64,000 nucleotides of DNA from Prolixibacter sp. NT017 (GCF_009617875.1 NZ_BLAV01000001.1:1116001-1180000), one strand, 5' to 3'; shown: positions 35,608-45,761, numbered from the stretch's first letter. Numbers and translations are program-made. Notes: a model not told the origin generated them from the sequence alone.

Positions 35608-36729
35608 ATGAAGTTTTTAGTTGCCACTGATAAATTCAAAGGTTCCCTGACTGCCATGGAGGCTTGTAATGCCGTTAAGGAGGGAATTCTGAAGGTGATA
35701 CCTTTGGCACAGGTCGATATGTTGCCTTTAGCCGACGGTGGTGACGGGACGTTGGAAACCATCGAATCGAAACTTCATTTCAAGCGAATTTATCACGAAG
35801 TGACGGGGCCTTTATTTCGGAAAGTGAAAGCATGGTACGGTTTGCAGGAGGATACGGCTTATATCGAAATGGCCTCAGCTTCCGGTTTGCTGTTGTTGAA
35901 GGAAGAGGAACAACATGCCGCTTCCACAACTACACTAGGGACGGGTGAAATGATTATTGATGCTTTGCAGCGAGGTGCCCGAAAAGTTTACCTGTTTGTG
36001 GGGGGCAGTGCAACGAACGATTGTGGTCTGGGTGTTGCGCAGGCATTGGGGTACCGTTTTTTCGATAAGAATAACAACGAACTAAAGCCAATAGGTTCTT
36101 CTCTGGAGAAGATTGTGTCCATTCGTGGTGAAGTCCATCCGGAAGTGGCTAATACGGAGTTTGTATTGGTTACCGATGTAGAAAATCCGTTATACGGAAC
36201 GAATGGAGCCGCGTATGTTTTTGCAAGGCAGAAAGGGGCTAATCAGGAAGAGATTGAAATGCTGGACAGTGGCTTGAAGCATTTTAGCGAATTGATAAAA
36301 CAGGAGTGGAAGTTTGATGTGGCTAACATTCCCGGAGCAGGTGCTGCTGGCGGATTGGGAGCCGGTGCCATGATTTTCCTGAAAGCAAAACCACAGAAAG
36401 GGATAACAACCATCATGGAAATTCTGCACTTCGATCAGCTGCTGCAGGAAGCCGATATGCTCATCTCGGGCGAAGGAAAATTCGACCGACAAACACTGGA
36501 AGGAAAAGTGGTCAAGGGTACCATGGAACGGGCTCTGCAATTCAATAAACCTTTCGGCGTTGTGTCCGGTATTTGCGAATTAACATCTGGCGAAATCAAC
36601 GATTTGCCCATCGTTGCTGTTGAGGCGATTAAAAACGATGAGACTACATTTGAAGATGCGATGCAAAAAGCTTATGCGCTTTTAGTAGACCGGACAGAAA
36701 AACTTGTTGAGGAGATGCTGAAATCTTGA
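35608..36729 (+). CDS. Glycerate kinase
   Basis: 373 residues from the ATG at 35608. Family blocks of class II bacterial glycerate kinases (GarK/GlxK type) are clear: KFLVATDKFKGSLTAMEACNA, LPLADGGDGTLE, YIEMASASGLLLL, GGSATNDCGLGVAQALGYRF, DVENPLYGTNGAAYVFARQKGA and LISGEGKFDRQTLEGKV. It phosphorylates D-glycerate, feeding glycolysis. It lies 53 bases after the GH5 gene on the same strand, with no obvious pathway link. Confidence 0.93.
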   Translation: MKFLVATDKFKGSLTAMEACNAVKEGILKVIPLAQVDMLPLADGGDGTLETIESKLHFKRIYHEVTGPLFRKVKAWYGLQEDTAYIEMASASGLLLLKEEEQHAASTTTLGTGEMIIDALQRGARKVYLFVGGSATNDCGLGVAQALGYRFFDKNNNELKPIGSSLEKIVSIRGEVHPEVANTEFVLVTDVENPLYGTNGAAYVFARQKGANQEEIEMLDSGLKHFSELIKQEWKFDVANIPGAGAAGGLGAGAMIFLKAKPQKGITTIMEILHFDQLLQEADMLISGEGKFDRQTLEGKVVKGTMERALQFNKPFGVVSGICELTSGEINDLPIVAVEAIKNDETTFEDAMQKAYALLVDRTEKLVEEMLKS

Positions 36730-36882
36730 AATTGTCAGATTTTCATTACTCTACTATTCAGCTCTGTTGATGCGGAGCTACTGGCAGTGGAAAGGGATTG
36801 CAAAATGCACCGGTGGTGAATTACAGATTCCCCTCCCGATTTCATAACTTTACCGGTAGCGGCGAAAAAAAAGATTGGTGAG

Positions 36883-37635
36883 ATGGATTTCAATAACTTA
36901 CATATCGGCACTTCGGGATGGAGCTACAAGCACTGGAATGGTGTGTTTTATCCTCCGGAAGTGAAACCGGCCCAATACCTTGAACATTATCTGACACAGT
37001 TCGATTGCGTGGAACTGAACTCCAGCTTTTACCACTTGCCTAAAAAGATAACTGCTTCCGGATGGATGGACCGCACGCCGGAAAACTTCCGCTTTTGTCC
37101 GAAGATGAGTCGTTTTATTACACACCAGCGACGTTTGTTATATGCTGAGGAAGCTGTGCTGAATTTCTTCGATGTATTTGATACCATGGCCACACGTCTG
37201 GGGCCAGTGTTGATTCAGCTTCCGCCAGGTTTACATTATGATTTGCCCAGGCTAACCGATTTTCTGAATTACCTGGGTGAACAGTTTAGTGAGTATCAGT
37301 TTGCCATCGAGGTAAGACATGATTCCTGGTTGCGCGACGAATTTTTTGATTTGCTTAGGCGAAATAATATGGCTTTTGTGATGGCCGATTCAGGGAAACG
37401 CTATCCGTGGGCCGAGGTGGTTACTGCCGACTTCGTTTATCTCCGTCTTCATGGTAATGTAAAGTTGTATGCTACCGATTACCGCACGGAAGAGTTACAG
37501 GAATATGCAACGAAAATAAAGAACTGGATAAATGAGGGAAAAGAAGTTTGGGTATTCTTCAATAACGATTTTGAAGGATATGCTGTGAAAAACGCGATGG
37601 AACTAAGAGATTTGATGATGAACGACCAAAATTAG
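36883..37635 (+). CDS. DUF72 domain protein
   Basis: 250 residues. It starts NLHIGTSGWSYKHWNGVFYP and contains YLTQFDCVELNSSFYHLP, RFCPKMSRFITHQRRL, LGPVLIQLPPG and FAIEVRHDSWL, all hallmarks of the DUF72 (YecE) TIM-barrel family of unknown function. A -7 like TAACTTTA (36846-36853) is 30 bases upstream. It is followed after 9 bases by a small gene, probably in one transcript. Confidence 0.88.
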   Translation: MDFNNLHIGTSGWSYKHWNGVFYPPEVKPAQYLEHYLTQFDCVELNSSFYHLPKKITASGWMDRTPENFRFCPKMSRFITHQRRLLYAEEAVLNFFDVFDTMATRLGPVLIQLPPGLHYDLPRLTDFLNYLGEQFSEYQFAIEVRHDSWLRDEFFDLLRRNNMAFVMADSGKRYPWAEVVTADFVYLRLHGNVKLYATDYRTEELQEYATKIKNWINEGKEVWVFFNNDFEGYAVKNAMELRDLMMNDQN

Positions 37636-37644
37636 TTTGGCACG

Positions 37645-37914
37645 ATGAACGATTTGATACCGGTTAAGGTTGAGTGTTATTCCGGCTACAAAGCAGACGA
37701 ATACCCCATTTGTTTTTATTGGGGCAATATCTGTTTCGACATCAAAGAAATACTCGATCGCTGGTATCAGACCGACAGTCACGCCGAATGGCCTGCTGCC
37801 AATTACTTCAAGGTAGAGACTCTGAATGGCCAGTATTTCCTGTTAAAACACGAAATGAAACCCGATCACTGGTACCTCGTTGTCAAGGGCGAAAGCATGA
37901 ACCTACAGGCTTGA
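37645..37914 (+). CDS. Small conserved-looking protein downstream of DUF72
   Basis: 89 residues. Sequence features: VKVECYSGYKADEYPICFYWGN near the N-terminus, ILDRWYQTDSHAEWPAANYFKVET in the middle and a hydrophilic end. The pattern resembles short cytoplasmic proteins of the DUF6504 type, but I cannot confirm this. No signal peptide or catalytic motif. Its close spacing behind the DUF72 gene supports co-transcription. Confidence 0.65.
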   Translation: MNDLIPVKVECYSGYKADEYPICFYWGNICFDIKEILDRWYQTDSHAEWPAANYFKVETLNGQYFLLKHEMKPDHWYLVVKGESMNLQA

Positions 37915-37919
37915 GCTTT

Positions 37920-39476
37920 CTATTTTACCCATTGATAAACCTGCGTAGTCTTGTTTTCGAACAGATCCTTCTGGTGAACAATCTCTTTTAGCGGAAGCGA
38001 TTTCAATTCATCCTGTACTTTTGTAATTGAGATGAGATAACCATTCGGGTGCTTCTGGAAGAAAGTACTGACCTCTTCCGGCGTTTTCATTTCGGGTATG
38101 TGTTTCTTCAGGGCAAAGGCAAAGGCTGGATTAAATCGTCCGTAGAATGCAACTGGGCGACTGGTATCCATCACCGTAAGCGCTTTTTGTACCGGATTTT
38201 GCCGGTTTACTGCCGGGAAGGCTACCAGGAAAAAGAGTAGTCCGGCCATGATCCAACCAGCGGAAAGTGCCGTGAAAATTCGCTGTTGACTGCGTTGCTT
38301 GTAGAAATCGTACAATGCCCATGCGGCTCCGGCAGGAATCACCAAAAATAACCAGGCCAGGTTGGCTACCGGAACAAGACTTTTATCCAGTTTCATGGCA
38401 ACGAAAGCGCCAATCGGGATGAGTAAACCAACGCCCAGATTGATCCATAACGGGCCTTTCATTTTTAGTTTGACGTTGCTGAGGTAATAACCAATGAGCA
38501 CGGCTACAAACGGATAAGCCGGCATGGGGTAGTTGGGCAGCTGTGTGGAAGATATCGAGAAGAAAACGATGATGACCACCGAAACAATCATTGCAAACAA
38601 AATCAAGTCGTTGCTTTTGCGTTGGCGAAATGCTTCCCGGTAGGACTGAAAAAGAAAAACAGTGTACGGGAGAAAGGCCAGTAAGACGAAAACAGCGGTC
38701 AACAGGAAGAAGCCACCGTGTCCCTCCATTTCGCTGGAAAAACGGTCGAGATTATGTTTGAAAAAGAACTGGCGTGTCCATTCACCGTTAGTCGCCAACC
38801 CAACTTTAACATACCACGGAATGGCTATGATTCCGGTTACGACAACTCCCAAAAGCAAGCGGAATTGTTTGATGGTCTGCCAGCGGAAATCGCGTTTCAG
38901 AATTAAAAACAGCAACCCATTTAGGCCGGCGAAGCCAAGAGCAACAGGTCCCTTGGCGAGGATTGCCAAGGCAAGCGATACGTACATCGTGATGAGCCAG
39001 GGCCATGTTCGTTTTTGGTAGAACTCGAAAAAAGCCCAATGGGTTAACGTCATGAAAAATATAAGATAGGGATCGGGGACCGCTAAATGAAACTCGATGG
39101 AGAAATTCAGCGATGTGATAAGGATAAGCCAGGTAAGCAGGGCCGTTTTTTCTCCGGCATATTTTCGGGTAAACAAAAATGTGATAAGCAACGTCAGTGC
39201 TCCCATGATAGCCGAAAAGAAACGGGCAGCAAATTCGTTCACCCCAAAAACTTTGAAAGCGGCCATCATAAAATAATAGTGCAATGGCGGCTTGTCGGTG
39301 CGCAACCGGTCATTAAACGTAGGAACTATCAAATCGTTACGGGTAAACATTTCCCGGGCACATTCCACATTTTTCGATTCATCGAGAATGTATATCGGAT
39401 TGTAGCGGATACCAGCCGTATAGAGGAAAAAGGCGGCAAAAAATAGAAATATAGGAAGATATTTACCAGTTTTCAT
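37920..39476 (-). CDS. GT39/ArnT-like membrane glycosyltransferase
   Basis: 518 residues from the ATG at 39476 (MKTGKYLP); the frame extends to an ATG at 39524 but that adds a hydrophilic stretch of no family likeness. About 11 or 12 membrane helices. The first periplasmic loop carries the acidic YILDESKNVECAREMF motif and RLRTDKPPLHYYFMMAAFKVFG, both typical of PMT/ArnT family transferases that use a polyprenyl-phosphate sugar donor. It probably modifies lipid A or another envelope glycan. It is convergent with the small gene at 37645, 5 bases apart. Confidence 0.85.
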   Translation of the reverse strand: MKTGKYLPIFLFFAAFFLYTAGIRYNPIYILDESKNVECAREMFTRNDLIVPTFNDRLRTDKPPLHYYFMMAAFKVFGVNEFAARFFSAIMGALTLLITFLFTRKYAGEKTALLTWLILITSLNFSIEFHLAVPDPYLIFFMTLTHWAFFEFYQKRTWPWLITMYVSLALAILAKGPVALGFAGLNGLLFLILKRDFRWQTIKQFRLLLGVVVTGIIAIPWYVKVGLATNGEWTRQFFFKHNLDRFSSEMEGHGGFFLLTAVFVLLAFLPYTVFLFQSYREAFRQRKSNDLILFAMIVSVVIIVFFSISSTQLPNYPMPAYPFVAVLIGYYLSNVKLKMKGPLWINLGVGLLIPIGAFVAMKLDKSLVPVANLAWLFLVIPAGAAWALYDFYKQRSQQRIFTALSAGWIMAGLLFFLVAFPAVNRQNPVQKALTVMDTSRPVAFYGRFNPAFAFALKKHIPEMKTPEEVSTFFQKHPNGYLISITKVQDELKSLPLKEIVHQKDLFENKTTQVYQWVK

Positions 39477-39950
39477 CTGTCTGAAATTTTTTGATTCCTG
39501 AATGTTCAAAAAGTCTCTACACATTCAGGAACTCACATCAATTTTAACCATCCTCATTTGTGTATTATAGGATGATAGAAATTAATGTTCGTTTCATTTT
39601 GTCTAATCTTAATTTCGGGGCAAAAATACGGCTTACCAACTGTAATCATGTGTTTTAGCTGATTTTTCTTTTTTCTTTTTATCGATTCGTTGAATTTCAG
39701 GTGGTTAAAGATGAAATTATGATTACCTTTAAAATCCGTTAAATTTATTATGTAACGTTTTTAAACCTTTTACTACCAATAGTATCAAAGAAACTAATCT
39801 TTCTAAGACGTTCCTTTCCTGTGAAAATGCAAGCTTCTGACTAAAAGCTTATTCAGCGCTATACATCTGAATGTATTTCACATCGCAGGGATCGTTTTTC
39901 GAGAATTAGCTAATACAAAATCGATTGTTAACACTTCAAAAACTACACGT
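39477..39950. promoter_or_regulatory. Divergent regulatory region before the ABC-RND cluster
   Basis: 474 bases without a gene. For the minus-strand glycosyltransferase, a -7 like TATTTTTG lies at 39621-39628. On the cluster side there is a perfect dyad ATACAT-CTGA-ATGTAT (39861-39876), a hairpin AAGCTT/AAGCTT (39831-39850), a palindrome ATTAGCTAAT (39905-39914) and ACACGTGT (39945-39952) across the GTG start. A clean TAnnTTTG promoter for the cluster was not found. Confidence 0.45.
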
Positions 39951-40847
39951 GTGAACATTGAGATTAAAGATCTGAATAAGATTTATCCGAATGGGAATCA
40001 TGCTCTGAAAGAGGTATCGCTCGAGATCGGAAACGGCATGTTTGGTCTGCTCGGTCCCAATGGTGCCGGTAAATCGAGCCTGATGCGCATTTTGGTTACC
40101 CTGATGAAACCTTCGAAAGGGCAGGTGCTGGTCAATGGCCTCGATTTACAGAAGCATCGTCGCGAAATCAGGAATATGTTGGGCTATCTGCCCCAGGACT
40201 TCCGCTTCTTTGCGAAACTAACTACCTGGGAATTCCTGGATTATAGTGCTCGTCTGGCGGGTATCAAACAACGGAAAGCCCGGATGAGTGCGGTAGAACA
40301 GATGCTGGAAGAGGTTGGGCTGTATGAAGCCCGTAACCGCATGGCCAACAAGCTGTCAGGTGGTATGAAACGCCGTCTCGGTATTGCGCAGGCACTGATT
40401 GGCGAACCGAAAATCATCATCGTGGATGAGCCGACTACCGGACTCGACCCGGAGGAGCGCATCCGTTTCCGGAATTTGCTATCGTCTATCAGTGAGCGGG
40501 AAGTCATTATCATTCTTTCCACGCACATTGTGGGCGATATTTCCAGTACTTGTACCGATATGGCCCTGCTGAACCAAGGCTCTCTGGCCTATCATGGTGC
40601 TCCGGATAAGCTGATTGAAATGGCCCGTGGAAATGTGTGGCAGATTTCGGCTACCGAAACGGAATACCAGGAGATACAGGAAAAGTATCCCATTATATCT
40701 TCTATTCCGGCTGAGTCCGGCTGGGAAGTACAGGTGGTTGCCCGTGACGTGAATGGTTACGCCGGGGAACAGATTGAACCGAACCTAGAGCATGCTTACG
40801 TGAACTTCATGGAGCATGAACTAAATCAACGCTGGCATGAAGAATAA
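39951..40847 (+). CDS. ABC transporter ATP-binding protein
   Basis: 298 residues, GTG start. Complete nucleotide-binding domain: A-loop Tyr in IKDLNKIYPNG, Walker A LLGPNGAGKSS, Q-loop GYLPQDF, signature KLSGGMKRR, Walker B IIIVDEPTTGLDP and H-loop LSTHI. About 80 extra C-terminal residues follow. It is the first gene of a seven-gene run and pairs with the ABC permease of the next gene. It is similar to the ATPase domain of the 1575-residue fusion further along (shared ERIRFRNLL after Walker B, WEFLDY before the signature), so the two are paralogues. Confidence 0.92.
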   Translation: MNIEIKDLNKIYPNGNHALKEVSLEIGNGMFGLLGPNGAGKSSLMRILVTLMKPSKGQVLVNGLDLQKHRREIRNMLGYLPQDFRFFAKLTTWEFLDYSARLAGIKQRKARMSAVEQMLEEVGLYEARNRMANKLSGGMKRRLGIAQALIGEPKIIIVDEPTTGLDPEERIRFRNLLSSISEREVIIILSTHIVGDISSTCTDMALLNQGSLAYHGAPDKLIEMARGNVWQISATETEYQEIQEKYPIISSIPAESGWEVQVVARDVNGYAGEQIEPNLEHAYVNFMEHELNQRWHEE

Positions 40848-40897
40848 GGGTCTGCCGGTTATTATCTTAAAATCCTAACGCTAAAGAAACAACGATC

Positions 40898-43800
40898 ATG
40901 GCATCACTTCACCATATTCGTACCGTAGCCACATACGAATCCAAAACGCTGTTCCGCAGTTGGTTTTTCCGGATTTTTGCCATCCTGGCGCTGGTATTTG
41001 TCTTCTTTTTCAACCTCTTTTATCAAACTAAAGTCGGATTTCCGTTCGACGATATGGTTGCGCTGCCTGCTAAGGTTCCGTTCATGAACCTGTACATTAT
41101 TAATATGGCGCAGGCCATTATCGCCATTTTTCTGGCATCCGACTTCCTGAAAAGGGATAAAAAGCTCGACACCACGGAGGTTATCTACATGCGTTCCATG
41201 TCGAATGCCGATTACGTTATCGGGAAAACACTGGGGAACCTGTATGTTTTCTTGTTGCTAAATGTAGTCGCGCTGGTGATGGTGGCCGTTTTCAACCTGA
41301 TTTCGCCCTATAGTGCGTTTCGGTTGATGCCCTATTTTTACTATTTCTTCCTGGTAAGTGTGCCTACATTGCTGTTCATTTTGGGGCTGGCCTTTTTACT
41401 GATGTCGGTTATCCGGAACCAAGCGTTGACCTTTATCCTGCTGTTGGGCTATATCGCTGCAACGCTTTTCTATCTGCAAGGAAAATTCCATTTCCTGTTC
41501 GATTATATGGCTTACCGGTTGCCACTAACCTGGTCCGACTTCGTGGGCTTTGGTAACCTGAACAGCTTGCTGATGCAACGCGGAATCTATTTCTTCCTCG
41601 GTGTTGGCTTCATTTGTCTGACCATTCTGTTGCTGAAGCGGTTGAATCAATCGAAAACCGTAAACGGAGTTGTGACCGTTGTCGGAGCCGGCTCGCTGAT
41701 TTTTGCGCTGGTACTAGGATTTTTTTATGTGAACCGGGTGAGTCAGTTCGACAATCACCGGAAGGAAATGATTGCATTGAATGACCAGTACGCTAACGCT
41801 CCGGTGATGCAAATGACCCGTTGTGATTTGGACGTGAAGCATAACGGAAATTCGATTGCCGCTACTGCTGATATGCAACTGAAAAATACGACCAGTGAAC
41901 CGGTGAAAGAAATCATTCTGACGTTGAATCCCGGCTTGAAGGTGACAAATGTGGAAGGTGCCGGATACGAACGTGATCAGCAGTTGCTGAAAATTAAACC
42001 GCAAAATGCTGTCGCACCGGGTGATTCATTGCAGGTAAAAGTGCAATATGCCGGCACCATTGACGAGTCGCTGTGTTACCTGGATTACGACCGGGAAAGA
42101 CTCGATAAGATTACCCTGGATGACAATGCGACCATCGATAAGCGGCACGCATTTGTACGAAGCAATTATGTGCTGTTGACTCCTGAAACCCGCTGGTACC
42201 CGATGCCCGGAATTCCTTACTCCTCAAAAGGATTGGGCTGGTTGCACAAGGAATTCACTCGTTTCTCACTTACCGTAGAACCGGCGAACGATAGTTTGAA
42301 AGTGTTGTCGCAGGGCGAAAAAACAATTGGGGCTGACGGTAAAATCACTTTCCGTGATAAAGAGCCTTTGCAACAAATTTCGCTGGTGATGGGAAATTAC
42401 CAAACCCGTTCCATCACGGTCGACAGCGTTCAGTACAGCCTAACTTACCTGAAAGGACATAACCGATTCGACGAGTTCTTCACGGAAGTGAAGGATTCAC
42501 TGGCACCGGTTATTCGTGATTTGAAAAATACGTTCGAGGCGAAATTGCAACTCCGGTATCCGTTTCATCGACTCGAGCTGGTGGAAGTACCGGTACAATT
42601 TTACTCTTATTCGCATTTGTGGACGGTTGCCCGTGAGCAGGTACAACCCGAAATGGTCTTCCTGCCGGAGGGTGGTTACATGGTTTCCGGAGCGAACTTC
42701 GCTTTGTCGAAACGCTGGGCGGAGCGACGGAGCCGGCATACCAATGAAAGTGTTACAGAACGGGAGTCGGAGGAAAATCTGTTCCGTGATTTTGTGAACC
42801 GGGCTCTCCTGGCAAAGGATGAAGGCCGCGGATTCCGTATGCGGTTCGGAGGACCCGGACGGAACTTTGATGACAATCCGAATCCATATTTTCTATTTCC
42901 CGATTATTACACCTATGCGAATGAGATCAATTCGCCGAAGTATCCTATCATGAATCGCGTGCTCGAATCGTATCTGGTTGAACGAACGGCAGATGATCAG
43001 CCTGGATTCATGCGTAATTTCATGGGAATGTCGAGCGATGAGCGTGGGAACATGGAGCTTCAGGATAAATCGTTTGCGCGGGTATTGCAGGACCAAGAGG
43101 ACCCGGATATAGTGGATAACATCATCCAAACGAAAGGTGAATTCCTGTTTGCGCTGATGAAGGCGGCTGCCGGGGAAGATAAGTTCGACAATGTGCTGAA
43201 CTCCTTCCTGGAGAAAAGCCGTTTCCGGGAAACCGGTATCAATGATCTGAAAACCGATCTGGCTTCTTCGTTCAATCTGCAACTCGACGATTATCTTTCC
43301 TCATGGTACAATTCGAAAGAGCTGCCAGGCTACCTGGTAACCGATGTGGAAGCTGTTAAAGTAAAGGATGGCGACCGCACGCCGACCATGGTGACATTCC
43401 ACCTGTCGAATACCGGAAAAGAACCCGGTGTGGTGAAATTTACCTTCCGTTTGGGAGGACAGGGCCGGAGAGGAAGACGTTTTGGTGGAGGCGGAGATGA
43501 AGAAACGGTGGAGCGGATTGTTGCTATCGCGCCTCATCAAACCAAACGGGTTGGCATCTTGCTCAACGAAGAACCCCGCATGATGATGACCAACACCTTC
43601 GCATCAGCTAATATTCCGTCTGTTTTGACGCAGCGTTTTGAGAAAATTGAGCTGGACGAAAAACGGACTCCGTTTAACGGAGAAGAGGTGATCGATTATG
43701 AGGACGGAACAGCTCCAAATGAAACGATTGTTGACAATGAAGATCCTGAATTTAAATTGATACAACCCGAGTCGAGTAGTTTCCTGAAAAAGATTTTTGA

Positions 43801-44239
43801 GGCTCAGCTCGTGGATAACGAGGATCAGAAGTACAAAGGTTTGAACTTCTGGCGTCCGCCGGTGGAATGGACCTTAACGACCAATACCAATTTCTATGGG
43901 AAAACGGTTCGGTCGGCGTATTACACCAAAGGAGGAACCGGAGACCGCGAAGCTATCTGGAACGTTCCGGTTAAGGAGTCCGGGTACTACACCGTATATG
44001 CCTACGTCCCGAAAATCAATATGCGTTGGCGGGGTGAGGATAAAGGTGAATACACTTACACCATTCATCACGATGATGGAGAAGATCATCCGGCGGTTGA
44101 TATTAAAAGCACCGGTGGCGGCTGGGTTGAACTGGGAGCTTACTATTTCTCACCTGATACCGCGAAAATTGAATTAACGAATAAAACCGATGCCAGTATC
44201 GTTTATGCCGATGCTGTGAAACTGGTCAAAGAAAAATAA
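40898..44239 (+). CDS. ABC permease fused to degenerate M1 peptidase-like and golvesin-like domains
   Basis: 1113 residues. Residues about 15-270 contain six to seven membrane helices of the ABC-2 permease type (FRSWFFRIFAILALVFVFFF at the start). Residues about 290-900 are extracytoplasmic and resemble an M1 aminopeptidase (N-terminal beta part, then VDNIIQTKGEFLFALMKAAAGEDKFDNVLNSFLEKSR), but the zinc motif HExxH is not seen. A Gly/Arg-rich loop (GQGRRGRRFGGGGDEE) follows near residue 860. The last 130 residues (FYGKTVRSAYYTKGG ... YYTVYAYVPKINMRW) match a golvesin C-terminal-like beta domain. It lies 50 bases after the ATPase gene and likely forms the first ABC exporter of the cluster. Confidence 0.8.
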   Translation: MASLHHIRTVATYESKTLFRSWFFRIFAILALVFVFFFNLFYQTKVGFPFDDMVALPAKVPFMNLYIINMAQAIIAIFLASDFLKRDKKLDTTEVIYMRSMSNADYVIGKTLGNLYVFLLLNVVALVMVAVFNLISPYSAFRLMPYFYYFFLVSVPTLLFILGLAFLLMSVIRNQALTFILLLGYIAATLFYLQGKFHFLFDYMAYRLPLTWSDFVGFGNLNSLLMQRGIYFFLGVGFICLTILLLKRLNQSKTVNGVVTVVGAGSLIFALVLGFFYVNRVSQFDNHRKEMIALNDQYANAPVMQMTRCDLDVKHNGNSIAATADMQLKNTTSEPVKEIILTLNPGLKVTNVEGAGYERDQQLLKIKPQNAVAPGDSLQVKVQYAGTIDESLCYLDYDRERLDKITLDDNATIDKRHAFVRSNYVLLTPETRWYPMPGIPYSSKGLGWLHKEFTRFSLTVEPANDSLKVLSQGEKTIGADGKITFRDKEPLQQISLVMGNYQTRSITVDSVQYSLTYLKGHNRFDEFFTEVKDSLAPVIRDLKNTFEAKLQLRYPFHRLELVEVPVQFYSYSHLWTVAREQVQPEMVFLPEGGYMVSGANFALSKRWAERRSRHTNESVTERESEENLFRDFVNRALLAKDEGRGFRMRFGGPGRNFDDNPNPYFLFPDYYTYANEINSPKYPIMNRVLESYLVERTADDQPGFMRNFMGMSSDERGNMELQDKSFARVLQDQEDPDIVDNIIQTKGEFLFALMKAAAGEDKFDNVLNSFLEKSRFRETGINDLKTDLASSFNLQLDDYLSSWYNSKELPGYLVTDVEAVKVKDGDRTPTMVTFHLSNTGKEPGVVKFTFRLGGQGRRGRRFGGGGDEETVERIVAIAPHQTKRVGILLNEEPRMMMTNTFASANIPSVLTQRFEKIELDEKRTPFNGEEVIDYEDGTAPNETIVDNEDPEFKLIQPESSSFLKKIFEAQLVDNEDQKYKGLNFWRPPVEWTLTTNTNFYGKTVRSAYYTKGGTGDREAIWNVPVKESGYYTVYAYVPKINMRWRGEDKGEYTYTIHHDDGEDHPAVDIKSTGGGWVELGAYYFSPDTAKIELTNKTDASIVYADAVKLVKEK

Positions 44240-44250
44240 CCTGTAAATCC

Positions 44251-45738
44251 ATGAATAAACGAAAGTATCTCTTTTTATTGTTGTTGCTGGGAGTGACGTT
44301 GCCATTGCATGCGCAAAAAATACTGACCCTCGATGATGCTATGGCTATTGCCGTAAAACATAGTCCTGATTTGATAGCCTCGAGGCTGAACCTGGAACGG
44401 ACCAGTGAGTCGCTTAATGCGAAGCGGGCATCAATGAAATCCCAGTTTTCACTGAGTTTGAACCCTCTCCAGTACAACCAAAGTCGGGAATTCAACGATT
44501 TGATTTCACAGTGGAATACTACCGAGAATTTCCAAACGTATGGAACATTTACGGTTGAGCAACCGATTTTATTCACAGATGGAACTATTTCGCTTAACAA
44601 CCAGTTTGGCTGGCGAAACAGTTACAGTGAGTACACAGGTGTTCGGGACAAATCATTTTATAACAACTTGTATTTGAGTCTTACACAACCGTTGTTCACC
44701 TATAACCGGCAGAAAATGGAACTGAAACAGCTGGAGCTGGACAACGAAGATGCCATGTTGAGCTATGCCATGCAACGGTTGAACCTGGAGAAGAATGTAT
44801 CCCAGTTCTTCTACAATGTGTACCTGGCGCAAATGAGCCTGAACATTAAAGAAGATGAATACAAAAATACTCAGAAGAGTTACGATATTATCAAAAACAA
44901 GGTGGATGCAGGACTGGCCGCTCAGGAGGAGCTGTACCAGGCCGAGGTGAACCTGGAGACAGCACGCTCTGACCGGGATAACCAGCGGGTAACCCTGGAG
45001 AATTACAAAGACCAGTTCAAGCAATACATCGGCATGGATATTTATGAAGATATCACCGTGATGACCGATGTGGAAGTGAAACCTGTAACTGTAGATCAGC
45101 AAAAAGCGATTCAGCACGGTTTGGCTTCCCGCATGGAGATTCGTCAGCGGGAGATTAGCGTGCAGAACTCGCAATTCGACCTGATTCAGGTGAAGGCAGC
45201 CAATGAATTCCGTGGGAGTGTTAATGTTACTTACGGTTTATTGGGTGATAATCAGGAGTTGAAGGATGTGTATAAAAATCCGACGCGCAACCCTCGAGTG
45301 AATGTGGCGTTCAATATTCCGTTATGGGATTGGGGGGAAAAGAAAGCGAATATTAAAGCGCAACAAGCTGTAATAAAAACGCAGGAACTGAACCTGAACA
45401 ACGAGAAAATTCAGATTACACTGGATATTCGCCAGGTGGTGCGGGGACTTCAAAACATGAAGAACCAGATTGGAATTGCTAAAATCACAGAGAAGAATGC
45501 TCAGATGACTTACGATATCAACCTGGAGCGTTACCAGAATGGTGACCTGAGTAGTATGGACCTGAACTTGTATCAAACACAGCTTTCGGAGAAGAAAATG
45601 GCTTATGCCCAATCGCTCATTAATTACCGGATTGAGCTGCTGAACCTGAAGGTACAGACGCTATACGACTTCGAAACAAAAAAATCGGTTGTACCGGAAG
45701 AATTTCTAAAAGAATATCGCGATAGCCAAACGAAATAA
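44251..45738 (+). CDS. TolC family outer-membrane efflux protein
   Basis: 495 residues. Signal peptide KYLFLLLLLGVTLPLHAQ. The two-fold TolC repeat is visible: ILTLDDAMAIAVKHSPDLIASRLNLERT opens the first half, and long coiled-coil helices (KNVSQFFYNVYLAQMSLNIKEDEYKNTQKSYDIIKNKVDAGLAAQEELYQAEVNLETARSD type; only key parts named) form the tunnel region. It would provide the exit duct through the outer membrane for the RND and possibly ABC modules. It starts 11 bases after the preceding gene. Confidence 0.92.
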   Translation: MNKRKYLFLLLLLGVTLPLHAQKILTLDDAMAIAVKHSPDLIASRLNLERTSESLNAKRASMKSQFSLSLNPLQYNQSREFNDLISQWNTTENFQTYGTFTVEQPILFTDGTISLNNQFGWRNSYSEYTGVRDKSFYNNLYLSLTQPLFTYNRQKMELKQLELDNEDAMLSYAMQRLNLEKNVSQFFYNVYLAQMSLNIKEDEYKNTQKSYDIIKNKVDAGLAAQEELYQAEVNLETARSDRDNQRVTLENYKDQFKQYIGMDIYEDITVMTDVEVKPVTVDQQKAIQHGLASRMEIRQREISVQNSQFDLIQVKAANEFRGSVNVTYGLLGDNQELKDVYKNPTRNPRVNVAFNIPLWDWGEKKANIKAQQAVIKTQELNLNNEKIQITLDIRQVVRGLQNMKNQIGIAKITEKNAQMTYDINLERYQNGDLSSMDLNLYQTQLSEKKMAYAQSLINYRIELLNLKVQTLYDFETKKSVVPEEFLKEYRDSQTK

Positions 45739-45761
45739 CCATTCCTGAAAAATCTTGAAAC

